DNA from: Aureimonas mangrovi
GTDB taxonomy: Bacteria; Pseudomonadota; Alphaproteobacteria; Rhizobiales; Rhizobiaceae
NCBI RefSeq assembly: GCF_014058705.1
Contig: NZ_CP059692.1
Location: 1,431,001-1,495,000, forward strand
Direction: 5' to 3'
DNA: 64,000 bases
Positions 45,418-55,500 of the stretch are shown in pieces; positions within the stretch are counted from its first letter, which is position 1, and the number at the start of each line of letters is the position of its first letter. The notes under the pieces were generated by a model. It was not told the DNA's origin. It made no database searches and saw only the letters and a list, made by a program, of their open reading frames with translations. Both the position numbers and the translations under genes were made by a program.

Positions 45418-45807
45418 ATGTCGAAGACCATGGAATGGCTGACGCAGATCTTCACCTGGTGGAACGGCCAGACGATCGGCACGCGCTTCTACACCTGGCG
45501 CTTCGGCGAGCGGGTCGGCGAGGATGAGCGCGGCAACGTCTTCTATCGTACCGCCGACGGCAAGCGCCGCTGGGTGATCTACAACGGTCCCGCCGAGGCG
45601 AGCGCCATCGGTGCCGGCTGGCACGGCTGGATGCATCACCGCACCGACGTTGCCCCGCCGCAGGAGAACTACGTCGCGCGCGAGTGGGAGAAGCCGCATC
45701 AGGAGAACCTGACCGGCACCGGCCGCGCCTACCGCCCGAAGGGCTCGATCCTCAACACGAGCGAGCGCCCGCGCGTGACAGGCGACTACGACGCCTGGCA
45801 GCCTTGA
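45418..45807 (+). CDS. NDUFA12-family accessory subunit of NADH:ubiquinone oxidoreductase
   Basis: 129 aa from ATG 45418, chosen because ACGAGG stands 7 bp upstream. Motifs: IFTWWNGQTIGTRFYTWRFG, GNVFYRTADGKRRWVIYNG, and WHGWMHHRTDVAPP. This is the bacterial homologue of mitochondrial complex I subunit B17.2, found in alphaproteobacteria. Commonly followed by a DUF2155 gene, as here. Confidence 0.94.
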   Translation: MSKTMEWLTQIFTWWNGQTIGTRFYTWRFGERVGEDERGNVFYRTADGKRRWVIYNGPAEASAIGAGWHGWMHHRTDVAPPQENYVAREWEKPHQENLTGTGRAYRPKGSILNTSERPRVTGDYDAWQP

Positions 45808-45833
45808 GCGCCGGCAAGTCTTCGGCTCGATCG

Positions 45834-46316
45834 ATGATGCGAAGCTTCCGCCTGCTCGGCACCCTCGCGGCCCTTCTTCTCATCTCGCCGGTCTACGCGC
45901 AGGACATCCAGCCGCAGACAGGCTTCGAGCTGCCTATGGACCTCGACACGCCGCGTGAGGCCGCGCCGCCGCCGGAAGCGCTGCGCGTCGAAAACCCCGT
46001 CGCGGTCTTCTCCGGGCTCGACAAGATCACCGGCCGCATCACGTCCTTCGATGTCTATGTGAATGAGACGGTGCAGTTCGGCGCGCTGCAGGTGACGCCG
46101 CGTGTCTGCTATTCGGCCGCGCCCGAAGCTTCGCCGCGCACGGACGCCTTCATCGAGGTGGACGAGATCACGCTCGACCGCGAGATCCGGCGCATCTTCA
46201 CCGGATGGATGTTCGCCGATTCGCCCGGCCTCAATGCCGTGGAGCACCCGATCTACGACGTCTGGCTCCAGGACTGCCGCGCCGAATCCTCTGTCCCGGC
46301 CCCGCCGAGCAACTGA
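45834..46316 (+). CDS. DUF2155 domain-containing exported protein
   Basis: 160 aa from ATG 45834 (next codon is also ATG). Signal peptide about 1-24 (LLGTLAALLLISPVYAQ). The DUF2155 core follows: GLDKITGRITSFDVYV, FGALQVTPRVCYS, RRIFTGWMFADSPGLNA, YDVWLQDC; two cysteines probably form a disulfide. Function unknown, likely periplasmic. Lies 26 bp after the NDUFA12 gene. Confidence 0.9.
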   Translation: MMRSFRLLGTLAALLLISPVYAQDIQPQTGFELPMDLDTPREAAPPPEALRVENPVAVFSGLDKITGRITSFDVYVNETVQFGALQVTPRVCYSAAPEASPRTDAFIEVDEITLDREIRRIFTGWMFADSPGLNAVEHPIYDVWLQDCRAESSVPAPPSN

Positions 46317-46323
46317 CTGCTCG

Positions 46324-47097
46324 TCAGTAGCGGAACTGCTCGGCAATGATCCGCTCGTCCCAGGAGTGATCCGGGTCGAAGAGGATCACGGAGCGGGCGC
46401 TGCGCAGCTCGCGCACCCGCACGCGCCGCACCGATTTCACCTCCTGATGGTCAGCCACCGCGTTCACCGGCCGCTTGTCCGGGTCCAGCACCTCGAACTC
46501 AACCACCTGCCGGTTCGGCAGGAGCGCTCCGCGCCAGCGCCGGGGGCGGAAGGGGCTGACAGGGGTAAGCGCAAGAAGCGGCGCGTCGATCGGGATGATC
46601 GGCCCCTGCGCCGAAAGATTGTAGGCGGTCGAGCCCGTGGGCGTCGCAACCATCACGCCGTCGCAGGCCAGCTCCTCGAGCCGCACCTTGTCGTCGATCG
46701 AGATGCGCAGCCGGGCGATCTGGTAAGATTGGCGAAACAGCGCGACCTCGTTGATCGCCAGCGCCTCGTGGGCGACGCCGTCGCTGTCGATCGCCTCCAT
46801 TGCCAGCGGGTGGATCTGCGAGCGAGAGGCGCGCGCCAGACGCTCGGGCAGACCGTGTTCGCTGTAGGTGTTCATCAGGAAGCCGACGGTACCCCGGTTC
46901 ATCCCGTAGATCGGCTTGCCCGTGTTCATGAAGCGGTGCAGCGTCTGAAGCATGACGCCGTCGCCGCCCAGAACGACGATAGCGTCCGCGGCTTCGGGCT
47001 CGCAGCTTCCGTAGAGCGCGGTCAGGCGGCTCGCGGCCTCCTGCGCGTCCGGCGTTTCGCCGGCAAGGATCGCGAAGGAAGGAATGGGACCTCGCAC
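46324..47097 (-). CDS. nadK: NAD kinase
   Basis: 257 aa from GTG 47097. GGDG motif at residues 44-47 ([14 protein letters not shown]) and the conserved [10 protein letters not shown] and [22 protein letters not shown]. Makes NADP from NAD with ATP. Convergent with the DUF2155 gene, stop codons 7 bp apart. Confidence 0.95.
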   Translation of the reverse strand: MRGPIPSFAILAGETPDAQEAASRLTALYGSCEPEAADAIVVLGGDGVMLQTLHRFMNTGKPIYGMNRGTVGFLMNTYSEHGLPERLARASRSQIHPLAMEAIDSDGVAHEALAINEVALFRQSYQIARLRISIDDKVRLEELACDGVMVATPTGSTAYNLSAQGPIIPIDAPLLALTPVSPFRPRRWRGALLPNRQVVEFEVLDPDKRPVNAVADHQEVKSVRRVRVRELRSARSVILFDPDHSWDERIIAEQFRY

Positions 47098-47275
47098 CGG
47101 TTGGTTGGCAAGGGCCCGTGCTTATCATCTCACCGGTTAACGCGCGACATAGGGTTGTGGCCATCGCGCGCGGTCCTTAACGCCCACACCGGAATTTGAT
47201 CGCAACCTGCAATGGAATCGCAACACAATCGTGCCACATTATAGCCATCGTCGCTCTGATGGTTGGGTGGAAGCC

Positions 47276-47374
47276 GTGCGTGTCGAGACCTTCGTTGCCG
47301 TCCTGGTGAATCTCTTTGGGCTCTCCATCCTGGCGGGCGCTCTTATGCTCGCCGTGACCATCCTGTTCCCGTAG
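47276..47374 (+). CDS. possible 32-aa single-pass membrane protein
   Basis: A small open frame from GTG 47276 to TAG 47372-47374 encodes a peptide that is almost one membrane helix (VETFVAVLVNLFGLSILAG onward). GGTGGA lies about 5 bp upstream. Too short for family recognition; a GTG at 47267 is an alternative start. Real coding status uncertain. Confidence 0.35.
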   Translation: MRVETFVAVLVNLFGLSILAGALMLAVTILFP

Positions 47375-47661
47375 CATCAGCCGCTGCTGCCGCGGTCCTC
47401 CCTCTCGGAGGCGCGACGTTGCGAGGCGGCCACGGCTTTGAACCATTTGGAACGAATGCGCTGGAAAACCGTGCGATGTGGAGGGGTGTTGCGCGGTTGC
47501 GATAGCGCGCGCCATCGCATGGTGGCATGTGCTCGCCGCGAACCGGAGGCGTAATTTTCTCGAGCGAGGCGGCAACCGAACTCGCCCAGCGGCATTACAC
47601 CGACAACTGATACGCGCGGCTGGAAAATGGCGCGAAAATTTACGCGGATGAAACAACTGCC
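47375..47661. other. intergenic region without a convincing gene
   Basis: 287 bp between two possible small genes. Contains a short inverted repeat CCTCC-ctctc-GGAGG near 47396-47411. No promoter, RNA gene or conserved-looking frame could be supported. Confidence 0.4.
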
Positions 47662-47832
47662 ATGAACAATACCGAGCTCCAGAGCAACGCGGGCGGGTTC
47701 TCTATGCGTCGTACCTTTCTCACGCTTCTCGGCGGCATGGCTGCGTTCGGTATCCTGACGGCCAGCTACGCCACGGCTGATCTGCCCGCGCCGGAGATGC
47801 AGCCGACCCAGCAGACCGTGATCGTCGACTGA
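47662..47832 (+). CDS. small exported protein (56 aa), function unknown
   Basis: Open frame from ATG 47662 to TGA 47832. After 14 polar residues comes MRRTFLTLLGGMAAFGILTA, a signal-like segment with paired arginines, then a Pro/Gln-rich tail (DLPAPEMQPTQQT). An internal ATG at 47704 would give a 42-aa product starting at the signal. A strong terminator follows 21 bp after the stop, which supports a real, separately transcribed gene. Confidence 0.55.
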   Translation: MNNTELQSNAGGFSMRRTFLTLLGGMAAFGILTASYATADLPAPEMQPTQQTVIVD

Positions 47833-47852
47833 CGATCCCTCACGCCTTCGAA

Positions 47853-47877
47853 CAAAAGGGCCGCGAGGCCCTTTTTT
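47853..47877 (+). terminator. intrinsic terminator after the small exported-protein gene
   Basis: AAAAGGGCC-GCGA-GGCCCTTTTTT: GC stem with short loop and six Ts. Confidence 0.9.
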
Positions 47878-47934
47878 CGTGCCAGCTTTCCGATACGAAG
47901 CGCGTCTGACGACGCGGCGGAGAAAGCGGCCTTC

Positions 47935-49386
<1,452 letters not shown>

Positions 49387-49390
49387 CGGG

Positions 49391-50731
49391 ATGAGCGACC
49401 TTTTCGGCGACCCACCCGCGCCTGCCGACCGGCGTTCCGAGCCCGCCCCGGCGGCGGATCGCTCGCGGCCGCTCGCGGACCGGATGCGGCCGGAAAGCCT
49501 GTCGCAGGTCGTCGGCCAGGAGCATTTGACCGGGCCGGACGGGATCCTCTCGCGGATGCTGGACGCCGGCTCTCTCGGGTCGATCATCCTCTGGGGGCCG
49601 CCCGGCACCGGCAAGACGACGGTCGCGCGGCTTCTGGCGCGCGAGGTCGATTTCGCCTTCGAGCAGATTTCAGCCATCTTCTCAGGCGTCGCGGATCTCA
49701 AGAAGGTGTTCGAGGCCGCGCGCCTTCGCCGCCGCAACGGACGGCAGACGCTGCTCTTCGTGGACGAGATCCACCGGTTCAACCGCGCGCAGCAGGACAG
49801 TTTCCTGCCGGTGATGGAGGACGGCACGATCGTCCTCGTCGGCGCGACGACCGAAAACCCGTCCTTCGAGCTGAACGCCGCGCTCCTCTCTCGCGCGCGC
49901 GTCCTGACCTTCCACCCGCACGATGCCGACAGCCTGTCGCAGCTTCTGGCGCGGGCCGAGGGAATGGAGGGGCGCACGCTGCCGGTGGACGACGAGGCGA
50001 GGGCGGTGCTCCTGCGCATGGCCGACGGGGACGGGCGTGCTATCCTGACGCTGGCTGAGGAGGTGTGGCGCGCCGCGCGAGAGGGCGAGACCTTCGACGC
50101 CGACACCGTTCAACGCGTGGTGCAGCGGCGCGCGCCTGTCTACGACAAGAGCCAGGACGGCCATTACAACCTGATCTCGGCCCTGCACAAATCGGTGCGC
50201 GGCTCGGACCCGGACGCCGCGCTCTACTATCTCTGCCGGATGCTCGATGCCGGCGAGGAGCCGCTCTATCTCGGCCGCCGGCTGGTGCGCATGGCCGTCG
50301 AGGATATCGGTCTTGCCGATCCGAACGCGCTCGTCGTGGCAAACGCCGCCAAGGATGCTTACGACTATCTCGGCTCGCCCGAAGGCGAACTCGCGCTCGC
50401 GCAGGCGGCCGTCTATCTGGCCGCGGCGCCGAAATCGAACGCGCTCTACACCGCCTACAAGGGCGCGATGCGCGCCGTGAAGGAGAACGGCTCGCTCCTG
50501 CCGCCCAAGCACATCCTGAACGCCCCCACCAAGCTGATGAAGGGTGAGGGCTACGGTTCGGGCTATCTCTACGACCATGACCAGCCGGACGCCTTCTCGG
50601 GCCAGAACTACTTCCCCGAGGAGATGGGGCGGCAGAGCTTCTACCGGCCCACCGATCGCGGTGTGGAGCAGAGGATCGGCGAGCGGATGGCGCGCTGGGC
50701 TGCGCTGCGCCGGGAGCGGGGCGAGCCGTGA
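49391..50731 (+). CDS. rarA: replication-associated recombination protein A (AAA+ ATPase)
   Basis: 446 aa. Walker A GPPGTGKT at residues 69-76, Walker B LLFVDEIHRF, and sensor segment GATTENPSFELN. C-terminal tetramerisation part with LPPKHILNAPTKLMK (split: LPPKHILNA, PTKLMK). Member of the MgsA/WRNIP1 family that acts at stalled forks. Its TGA overlaps the GTG of crcB. Confidence 0.95.
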   Translation: MSDLFGDPPAPADRRSEPAPAADRSRPLADRMRPESLSQVVGQEHLTGPDGILSRMLDAGSLGSIILWGPPGTGKTTVARLLAREVDFAFEQISAIFSGVADLKKVFEAARLRRRNGRQTLLFVDEIHRFNRAQQDSFLPVMEDGTIVLVGATTENPSFELNAALLSRARVLTFHPHDADSLSQLLARAEGMEGRTLPVDDEARAVLLRMADGDGRAILTLAEEVWRAAREGETFDADTVQRVVQRRAPVYDKSQDGHYNLISALHKSVRGSDPDAALYYLCRMLDAGEEPLYLGRRLVRMAVEDIGLADPNALVVANAAKDAYDYLGSPEGELALAQAAVYLAAAPKSNALYTAYKGAMRAVKENGSLLPPKHILNAPTKLMKGEGYGSGYLYDHDQPDAFSGQNYFPEEMGRQSFYRPTDRGVEQRIGERMARWAALRRERGEP

Positions 50732-51102
50732 ACGTGCTTCTCGTCGCCCTCGGCGGGGCGCTCGGCTCGGTCCTGCGCTATGGCGCCGGCGTCCTTTCCT
50801 TACGCCTGTTCGGGCCGGCCTGGCCGGTCGGAACGCTCTTCGTCAACGTGACAGGCTCGTTCCTGATGGGGCTGCTGGTGGAGGCGATCGCGCGCCGTCT
50901 CGGAGCATCGGCGGAACTGCGGCTGTTCCTTACGACAGGCCTTCTGGGTGGCTACACGACCTTCTCCGCCTTCTCGCTGGACGCGCTTGCACTCTACGAA
51001 CGAGGTGAGGTCGCAAGCGCCGCGTTGTATGTCGGCGCCTCGGTTCTTCTCGGCCTCGCGGCTATCGCCGCCGGGCTCGCACTGGGGCGTCAGATCTTCT
51101 GA
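50728..51102 (+). CDS. crcB: fluoride ion channel CrcB/FluC
   Basis: 124 aa with four membrane helices. Motifs GGALGSVLRYGAG, GTLFVNVTGSFLMG and GGYTTFSAFSLD, including the phenylalanine/threonine pore region. Exports fluoride. GTG start overlaps the rarA stop (GTGA); no room for a fluoride riboswitch directly upstream. Confidence 0.94.
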   Translation: MNVLLVALGGALGSVLRYGAGVLSLRLFGPAWPVGTLFVNVTGSFLMGLLVEAIARRLGASAELRLFLTTGLLGGYTTFSAFSLDALALYERGEVASAALYVGASVLLGLAAIAAGLALGRQIF

Positions 51103-51163
51103 AGGTTTCGATCCGCCGCGACTTGCGCTATCGGGAGGCACAAACTTCAAGGAACGTAGCGCC

Positions 51164-52153
51164 ATGTCCGCCGTCGAGCAGGTCAGAGTCGAGACGGACG
51201 AGCAGGGGCTTCGGCTCGATCGCTGGTTCAAGATCCATTATCCGGGCCTCGGCTTCGGCCATCTTCAGAAGCTTCTGCGCTCCGGCCAGATCCGGCTCGA
51301 CGGCGGCCGCGCCAAGGCGGACACGCGGCTTGCGCCCGGCCAACTCGTGCGCGTGCCGCCGCTCGGCATCGACCGGGCCGACGTGAAGGCGAGGCCGCTC
51401 ACCGCCAACACGATGCGCGATCGGCATGACGGGGACGTCCTTTCGCAGATGCTGCTATACGAGGACGAGAAGGTCTTCGTCTTCAACAAGCCCGCCGGCC
51501 TTGCCGTGCAGGGCGGCTCGGGCGTGTCTCGCCATGTCGATGCCATGCTGGAAGCCTGGCGTTCCAAGAAGGGCGAGAAGCCGCGCCTCGTCCACCGCCT
51601 CGACCGCGACACCTCCGGCGTCCTCGTCGTCGCCCGCACGCGCGGCGCGGCCGTCGAGCTGACCAGGGCCTTCCGCGAGCGCGATACCAAGAAGACCTAC
51701 TGGGCGATCGTGAAGGGCGTGCCCGCCCCGCATGACGGGCGCATCTCGACCTATCTCGTCAAGGAACAGACGCCGGACGGCGACCGGATGCGCGTCGCCC
51801 GGCACGGGGAGGAGGGCGCCGACCACGCGCTGTCGCACTATCGCGTGCTCGATCAGGTGGCGCAAAATTTCGCCTGGCTGGAGATGGAGCCCTACACCGG
51901 CCGCACCCACCAGCTTCGCGTCCACGCCGCCCATATCGGCCACCCGATTCTGGGCGATCCGAAATATTTCGAGCACGACACCAACTGGGACTTTCCCGGC
52001 GGTGTGCAGAACCGGCTGCACCTCCACGCCCGGCGCATCGTCATCCCGCACCCCGCCGGCAAGGGTGTGATCGACCAGATGGCCCCGCTGCCGCAGCACA
52101 TGGTGCAGACGTTCAACCTCTTCGGCTTCGACGAAGCCCTGATGGGCGATTGA
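51164..52153 (+). CDS. rluC: 23S rRNA pseudouridine synthase, RluC/RluD family
   Basis: 329 aa from ATG 51164. N-terminal S4 RNA-binding domain (RLDRWFKIHYPGLGFGHLQ), then the catalytic domain with D147 in HRLDRDTSG and the GRTHQLRVHAAHIGHPI motif. Stop overlaps the next start (TGATG). Probable RluC by length and context. Confidence 0.92.
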   Translation: MSAVEQVRVETDEQGLRLDRWFKIHYPGLGFGHLQKLLRSGQIRLDGGRAKADTRLAPGQLVRVPPLGIDRADVKARPLTANTMRDRHDGDVLSQMLLYEDEKVFVFNKPAGLAVQGGSGVSRHVDAMLEAWRSKKGEKPRLVHRLDRDTSGVLVVARTRGAAVELTRAFRERDTKKTYWAIVKGVPAPHDGRISTYLVKEQTPDGDRMRVARHGEEGADHALSHYRVLDQVAQNFAWLEMEPYTGRTHQLRVHAAHIGHPILGDPKYFEHDTNWDFPGGVQNRLHLHARRIVIPHPAGKGVIDQMAPLPQHMVQTFNLFGFDEALMGD

Positions 52154-52845
52154 TGAAGGCGATCCTCTTCGACTGTGACGGCACACTCGCCGACAGCTTC
52201 GGCACGATCGTCTCCGCGATGGCCGAGACGTTCCGCCACCACGGGCGTTCGGTGCCGGCCGCCACCGACGTCCACGGCGTGATCGGGCTTTCGCTGGAGC
52301 ATGCCATCGCCGACCTCCTGCCGGTGCCCGAAAGGGCGGAAGCCGGAGTCATGGCGGGCACTTACCGGGCGGTCTTCCACGAAATGCGCAACGACCCCAG
52401 GCATCGCGAGATGCTGTTCGAGGGCGTCGCCGAAATGCTGGCCGACCTCGCCGGGCGCGACGACGTGCTTCTCGGCATTGTCACCGGCAAGTCTCGCCGG
52501 GGTGTCGCGGCAATCGTCGCGGCGCACGGGCTCGACGGCGTCTTCACAGCGGTTCGCACGGCCGATGACTGCCCCTCCAAGCCGCATCCGGCGATGGTGC
52601 TCGAATGCTGCGGCGCGTTCGGCCTCGACCCGGCAGACGCCGTTGTCGTCGGAGACGCGGTCTTCGACATGCAGATGGCACGTGCTGCGGGTTCTCGAGG
52701 GATCGGCGTCGCATGGGGCGCGGGCTCGGCGAACGCGCTGGAGGAGGCCGGCGCCACGCTCGTCGCGCGCGAGGTCGCCGAACTGCGCCTTCTGCTCGAC
52801 GGCTTCATCGAGACGGGCGCGCTTCCGCAACTGGCGAGAGCGTGA
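52153..52845 (+). CDS. HAD family hydrolase (phosphoglycolate phosphatase-like)
   Basis: 230 aa. HAD motif I FDCDGTLADS with D7 and D9, motif II IVTGKSRRG, and motif III/IV region VVGDAVFDMQMARAAG. Cap domain after motif I. Substrate unknown. Coupled on both sides by TGATG overlaps with rluC and the ATP12 gene. Confidence 0.9.
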   Translation: MKAILFDCDGTLADSFGTIVSAMAETFRHHGRSVPAATDVHGVIGLSLEHAIADLLPVPERAEAGVMAGTYRAVFHEMRNDPRHREMLFEGVAEMLADLAGRDDVLLGIVTGKSRRGVAAIVAAHGLDGVFTAVRTADDCPSKPHPAMVLECCGAFGLDPADAVVVGDAVFDMQMARAAGSRGIGVAWGAGSANALEEAGATLVAREVAELRLLLDGFIETGALPQLARA

Positions 52846-53561
52846 TGATCGAGAACACGAGTCTCCCCAAGCGCTTCTACAAAACGGTTTCGGTGCAGCC
52901 TGAAGGCGAGGCCCATGCCGTGCTGCTCGACGGGCGCCCGCTGAAGACGCCCGGACGGCGCTCGCTCACCCTGCCATCCGCCGCCGCCGCTGAGGCGGTT
53001 GCCGAGGAATGGCGCGGGCAAGGCGAGCGCATCGATCCCGCGACGATGCCGGTCACGCGGCTTGCCAACACCATCGTGGACGCCATCGCGGACGACCCCT
53101 CCGCCGTGCGCGAGGACCTGAAGCGCTACGCCGAGACCGACCTCCTGTTCTACCGGGCCGATGGACCGGAGCGCCTCGTCGAGCGCCAGAGCCGCGAGTG
53201 GGACCCGGTCCTGCGCTGGGCCGAGGAGCGCGTCGGCGCCCTCTTCCTGACGGGCGCCGGCGTGATGCACATCGCGCAGCCGCCGGAGAGCGTCGCGGCC
53301 GTGGCGGCTCTCCTCGAAGCGCGCACGAGCGGCTTCGAGATTGCGGCGCTCCATCAAATGACGACGCTGACCGGCTCGCTGATCCTCTCGCTGGCGGTGA
53401 TCGAGGCGCGCCTGGACGATGTCGAGGCCTGGCGGCTCGCTCATCTCGACGAGGACTGGAACATCGAGCAATGGGGCGAGGATGCCGAGGCGAGCGCCCG
53501 GCGCGCGGCGCGCTTCGCCGACATGCGGGCGGCCGCGCTCATCGCCGCACGGGCACGATGA
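52845..53561 (+). CDS. ATP12 family chaperone protein
   Basis: 238 aa from ATG 52845. Matches the F1-ATPase assembly chaperone ATP12: KRFYKTVSV, LLDGRPLKTPGRRSLTLP, EEWRGQGERIDPATMP, YAETDLLFYRA. In mitochondria ATP12 helps fold the F1 alpha subunit; alphaproteobacterial homologues are assumed to do similar work. Last gene of the crcB-rluC-HAD-ATP12 run. Confidence 0.93.
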   Translation: MIENTSLPKRFYKTVSVQPEGEAHAVLLDGRPLKTPGRRSLTLPSAAAAEAVAEEWRGQGERIDPATMPVTRLANTIVDAIADDPSAVREDLKRYAETDLLFYRADGPERLVERQSREWDPVLRWAEERVGALFLTGAGVMHIAQPPESVAAVAALLEARTSGFEIAALHQMTTLTGSLILSLAVIEARLDDVEAWRLAHLDEDWNIEQWGEDAEASARRAARFADMRAAALIAARAR

Positions 53562-53617
53562 GGTAAACGCCGTCTTTGCAAACGGCCTTACGATTTTCTT
53601 GCTTTGGCCATAGTGCC

Positions 53618-53633
53618 TTAACCACCGCTTAAC
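53618..53633 (+). promoter_or_regulatory. perfect CtrA-type binding site upstream of ddlB
   Basis: TTAA-CCACCGC-TTAAC fits the full CtrA consensus TTAA-N7-TTAAC with no mismatch. It lies 45-60 bp before the ddlB start, in the only gap upstream of the division genes, so cell-cycle control of ddlB-ftsQ-ftsA-ftsZ by CtrA is likely (inference). Confidence 0.75.
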
Positions 53634-53677
53634 CATCGCGAGGCGATGAATGTTCTCCGGCCTGATGGCTATGGGGA

Positions 53678-54613
53678 ATGAGCGGATTCATGACGACGCA
53701 TGTCGCAATGCTGATGGGTGGTTTCTCGTCCGAAAGGCCGGTCAGCCTCTCTTCGGGCAATGCCTGCGCCGATGCTCTCGAGGCCGAGGGCTTCCGCGTC
53801 ACCCGCATCGATGTCGCCCGCGACGTGGCGTCCGTCCTGCGTGAACTGAAGCCGGATGTCGCTTTCAATGCCCTTCACGGGCCGTTCGGCGAGGACGGGA
53901 CGATCCAGGGCATCCTGGAGTTCCTGACGATCCCCTACACGCATTCGGGCGTTCTCGCCTCGGCACTGGCTATGAACAAGGAGAAGGCGAAGATCGTCGC
54001 CAAAGCGGCCGGCATTCCGCTGGCCGAATCCCGTCTCGTCGACCGCCGAGAGGCTGGGCGCGCGCATGTGATGACCCCGCCCTACGTCGTGAAGCCCGTC
54101 GCGGAAGGTTCGTCCTTCGGCGTCCTCATCGTGCGTGAGGATCACGCCCATCCGCCGCAGGAGCTGACGGGCGCCGAGTGGGCCTTCGGCGAGACGGTGA
54201 TGATCGAGCGCTATGTCCACGGGCGCGAACTGACCTGCGCTGTGATGGGCGACGTCGCGCTCGGCGTCTGCGAGATCAAGTCGAACGACCACGCGTTCTA
54301 CGATTACGAATCCAAATATTCGCCAGGCGGCTCGACGCACATCGTGCCGGCCGACCTGCCGGCGCACGTCACCGCGAAGGTGCAGGAACATTCCCTGGCC
54401 GCGCATCGCGCGCTCGGCTGCAGGGGCGTGACGCGTTCCGACTTTCGCTACGACGACCGCTTCGGCGAGGGCGGAGAACTCGCCTGGCTGGAGATCAACA
54501 CGCAGCCCGGCATGACGCCGACATCGCTCGTGCCGGACATCGCGCGCGCGGCCGGCCACTCCTTCGGCGAGCTCTTGAGCTGGATGGTGGGAGATGCCTC
54601 GTGCGCGCGCTGA
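53678..54613 (+). CDS. ddlB: D-alanine--D-alanine ligase
   Basis: 311 aa from ATG 53678; an in-frame ATG at 53690 is possible. ATP-grasp enzyme with [44 protein letters not shown], and [15 protein letters not shown]. Makes the D-Ala-D-Ala dipeptide of peptidoglycan. In most Rhizobiales murB precedes it; here the preceding gene is ATP12. End overlaps ftsQ by 13 bp. Confidence 0.96.
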   Translation: MSGFMTTHVAMLMGGFSSERPVSLSSGNACADALEAEGFRVTRIDVARDVASVLRELKPDVAFNALHGPFGEDGTIQGILEFLTIPYTHSGVLASALAMNKEKAKIVAKAAGIPLAESRLVDRREAGRAHVMTPPYVVKPVAEGSSFGVLIVREDHAHPPQELTGAEWAFGETVMIERYVHGRELTCAVMGDVALGVCEIKSNDHAFYDYESKYSPGGSTHIVPADLPAHVTAKVQEHSLAAHRALGCRGVTRSDFRYDDRFGEGGELAWLEINTQPGMTPTSLVPDIARAAGHSFGELLSWMVGDASCAR

Positions 54614-55500
54614 CCCACAGGGCCTCGCCCGAGGAGCGCATGGAGCGGCTGGCGCTGCGTGCCGGCATTGCCATGAAGCGCATCAACGGCTACGCGCATC
54701 GTCTGCAGCGCCTGCCGCTGCCGCGCTTCTGGATGATGGCGAGCGTCGTCCTCTCGTCTTCCGCGCTCTACGGCACGGCACTCGGCGGCCATGCGCCCGT
54801 CGTCCTCGATACGATCAGCGCGCCCTTCGGCTTCTCGATCGATCGCGTCGACGTCTCCGGCAATTCGGAGACCTCGCAGATCGACATCCTGCAGACGCTC
54901 TACATGACCGGCGCGCAGACAGTCGCCGGGCTCGATGTCGAGGCGACCCGCGAGGCCATCGAGGCCATGCCGTGGATCGACCAGGCGAGCATCACCAAGG
55001 TCTATCCCGACCGCGTCGCCGTCGAGGTGGTGGAGCGCGCGCCCTACGCCGTGTGGCAGCGCGGGCGCGAGCTCATGGTCATCGATCGCGATGGAAACGA
55101 GATCGTCCCCTACGCGACGACCCGCTTCACCGATCTGCCCTTCGTGGTGGGGGCGGGGGCGGAGCGCGACGCCGCCGAGCTGCTCGACCGGATCGAGGTG
55201 ATCCCGGAGCTGACGCCGCGGATTCGCGCCTATGTGCGCGTCGCCCACCGGCGATGGGATCTGCATCTCGACAACGGGGTGATCGTGAAGCTGCCGGAGA
55301 TCGACCCGATCGAGGCCGCGGCCGAAGTGGTCCGCATGGACCGCGACACCGGTCTCCTGTCGCGCGACATCGTCTCGGTCGACATGCGCGTCGACGACCG
55401 GATGACCGTCAAACTGACGCCCGAAGCGAAGGAGCGGCGCGAGGCCGCGCTTGCGGAACGGGCGCGTCTTGCCAAGGCCCGCAGGGAGAACCCCGTATGA
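54601..55500 (+). CDS. ftsQ: cell division protein FtsQ
   Basis: 299 aa from GTG 54601, supported by GGGAG 8 bp upstream. Short cytoplasmic N-terminus, one membrane helix (about 45-65, [13 protein letters not shown]), then a POTRA domain ([20 protein letters not shown]) and the FtsQ domain. Charged C-terminal tail. Joins FtsB and FtsL in the divisome. Stop overlaps the ftsA start (ATGA). Confidence 0.94.
   Translation: MRALTHRASPEERMERLALRAGIAMKRINGYAHRLQRLPLPRFWMMASVVLSSSALYGTALGGHAPVVLDTISAPFGFSIDRVDVSGNSETSQIDILQTLYMTGAQTVAGLDVEATREAIEAMPWIDQASITKVYPDRVAVEVVERAPYAVWQRGRELMVIDRDGNEIVPYATTRFTDLPFVVGAGAERDAAELLDRIEVIPELTPRIRAYVRVAHRRWDLHLDNGVIVKLPEIDPIEAAAEVVRMDRDTGLLSRDIVSVDMRVDDRMTVKLTPEAKERREAALAERARLAKARRENPV

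Noticed and set aside
50728-50760. Fluoride riboswitch before crcB
   Set aside because: crcB overlaps the end of rarA and no leader is present.
54594-55496. 300-codon upstream extension of ftsA through ftsQ
   Set aside because: The extension is Arg-rich shadow sequence; ftsA starts at the ATGA overlap at 55497.
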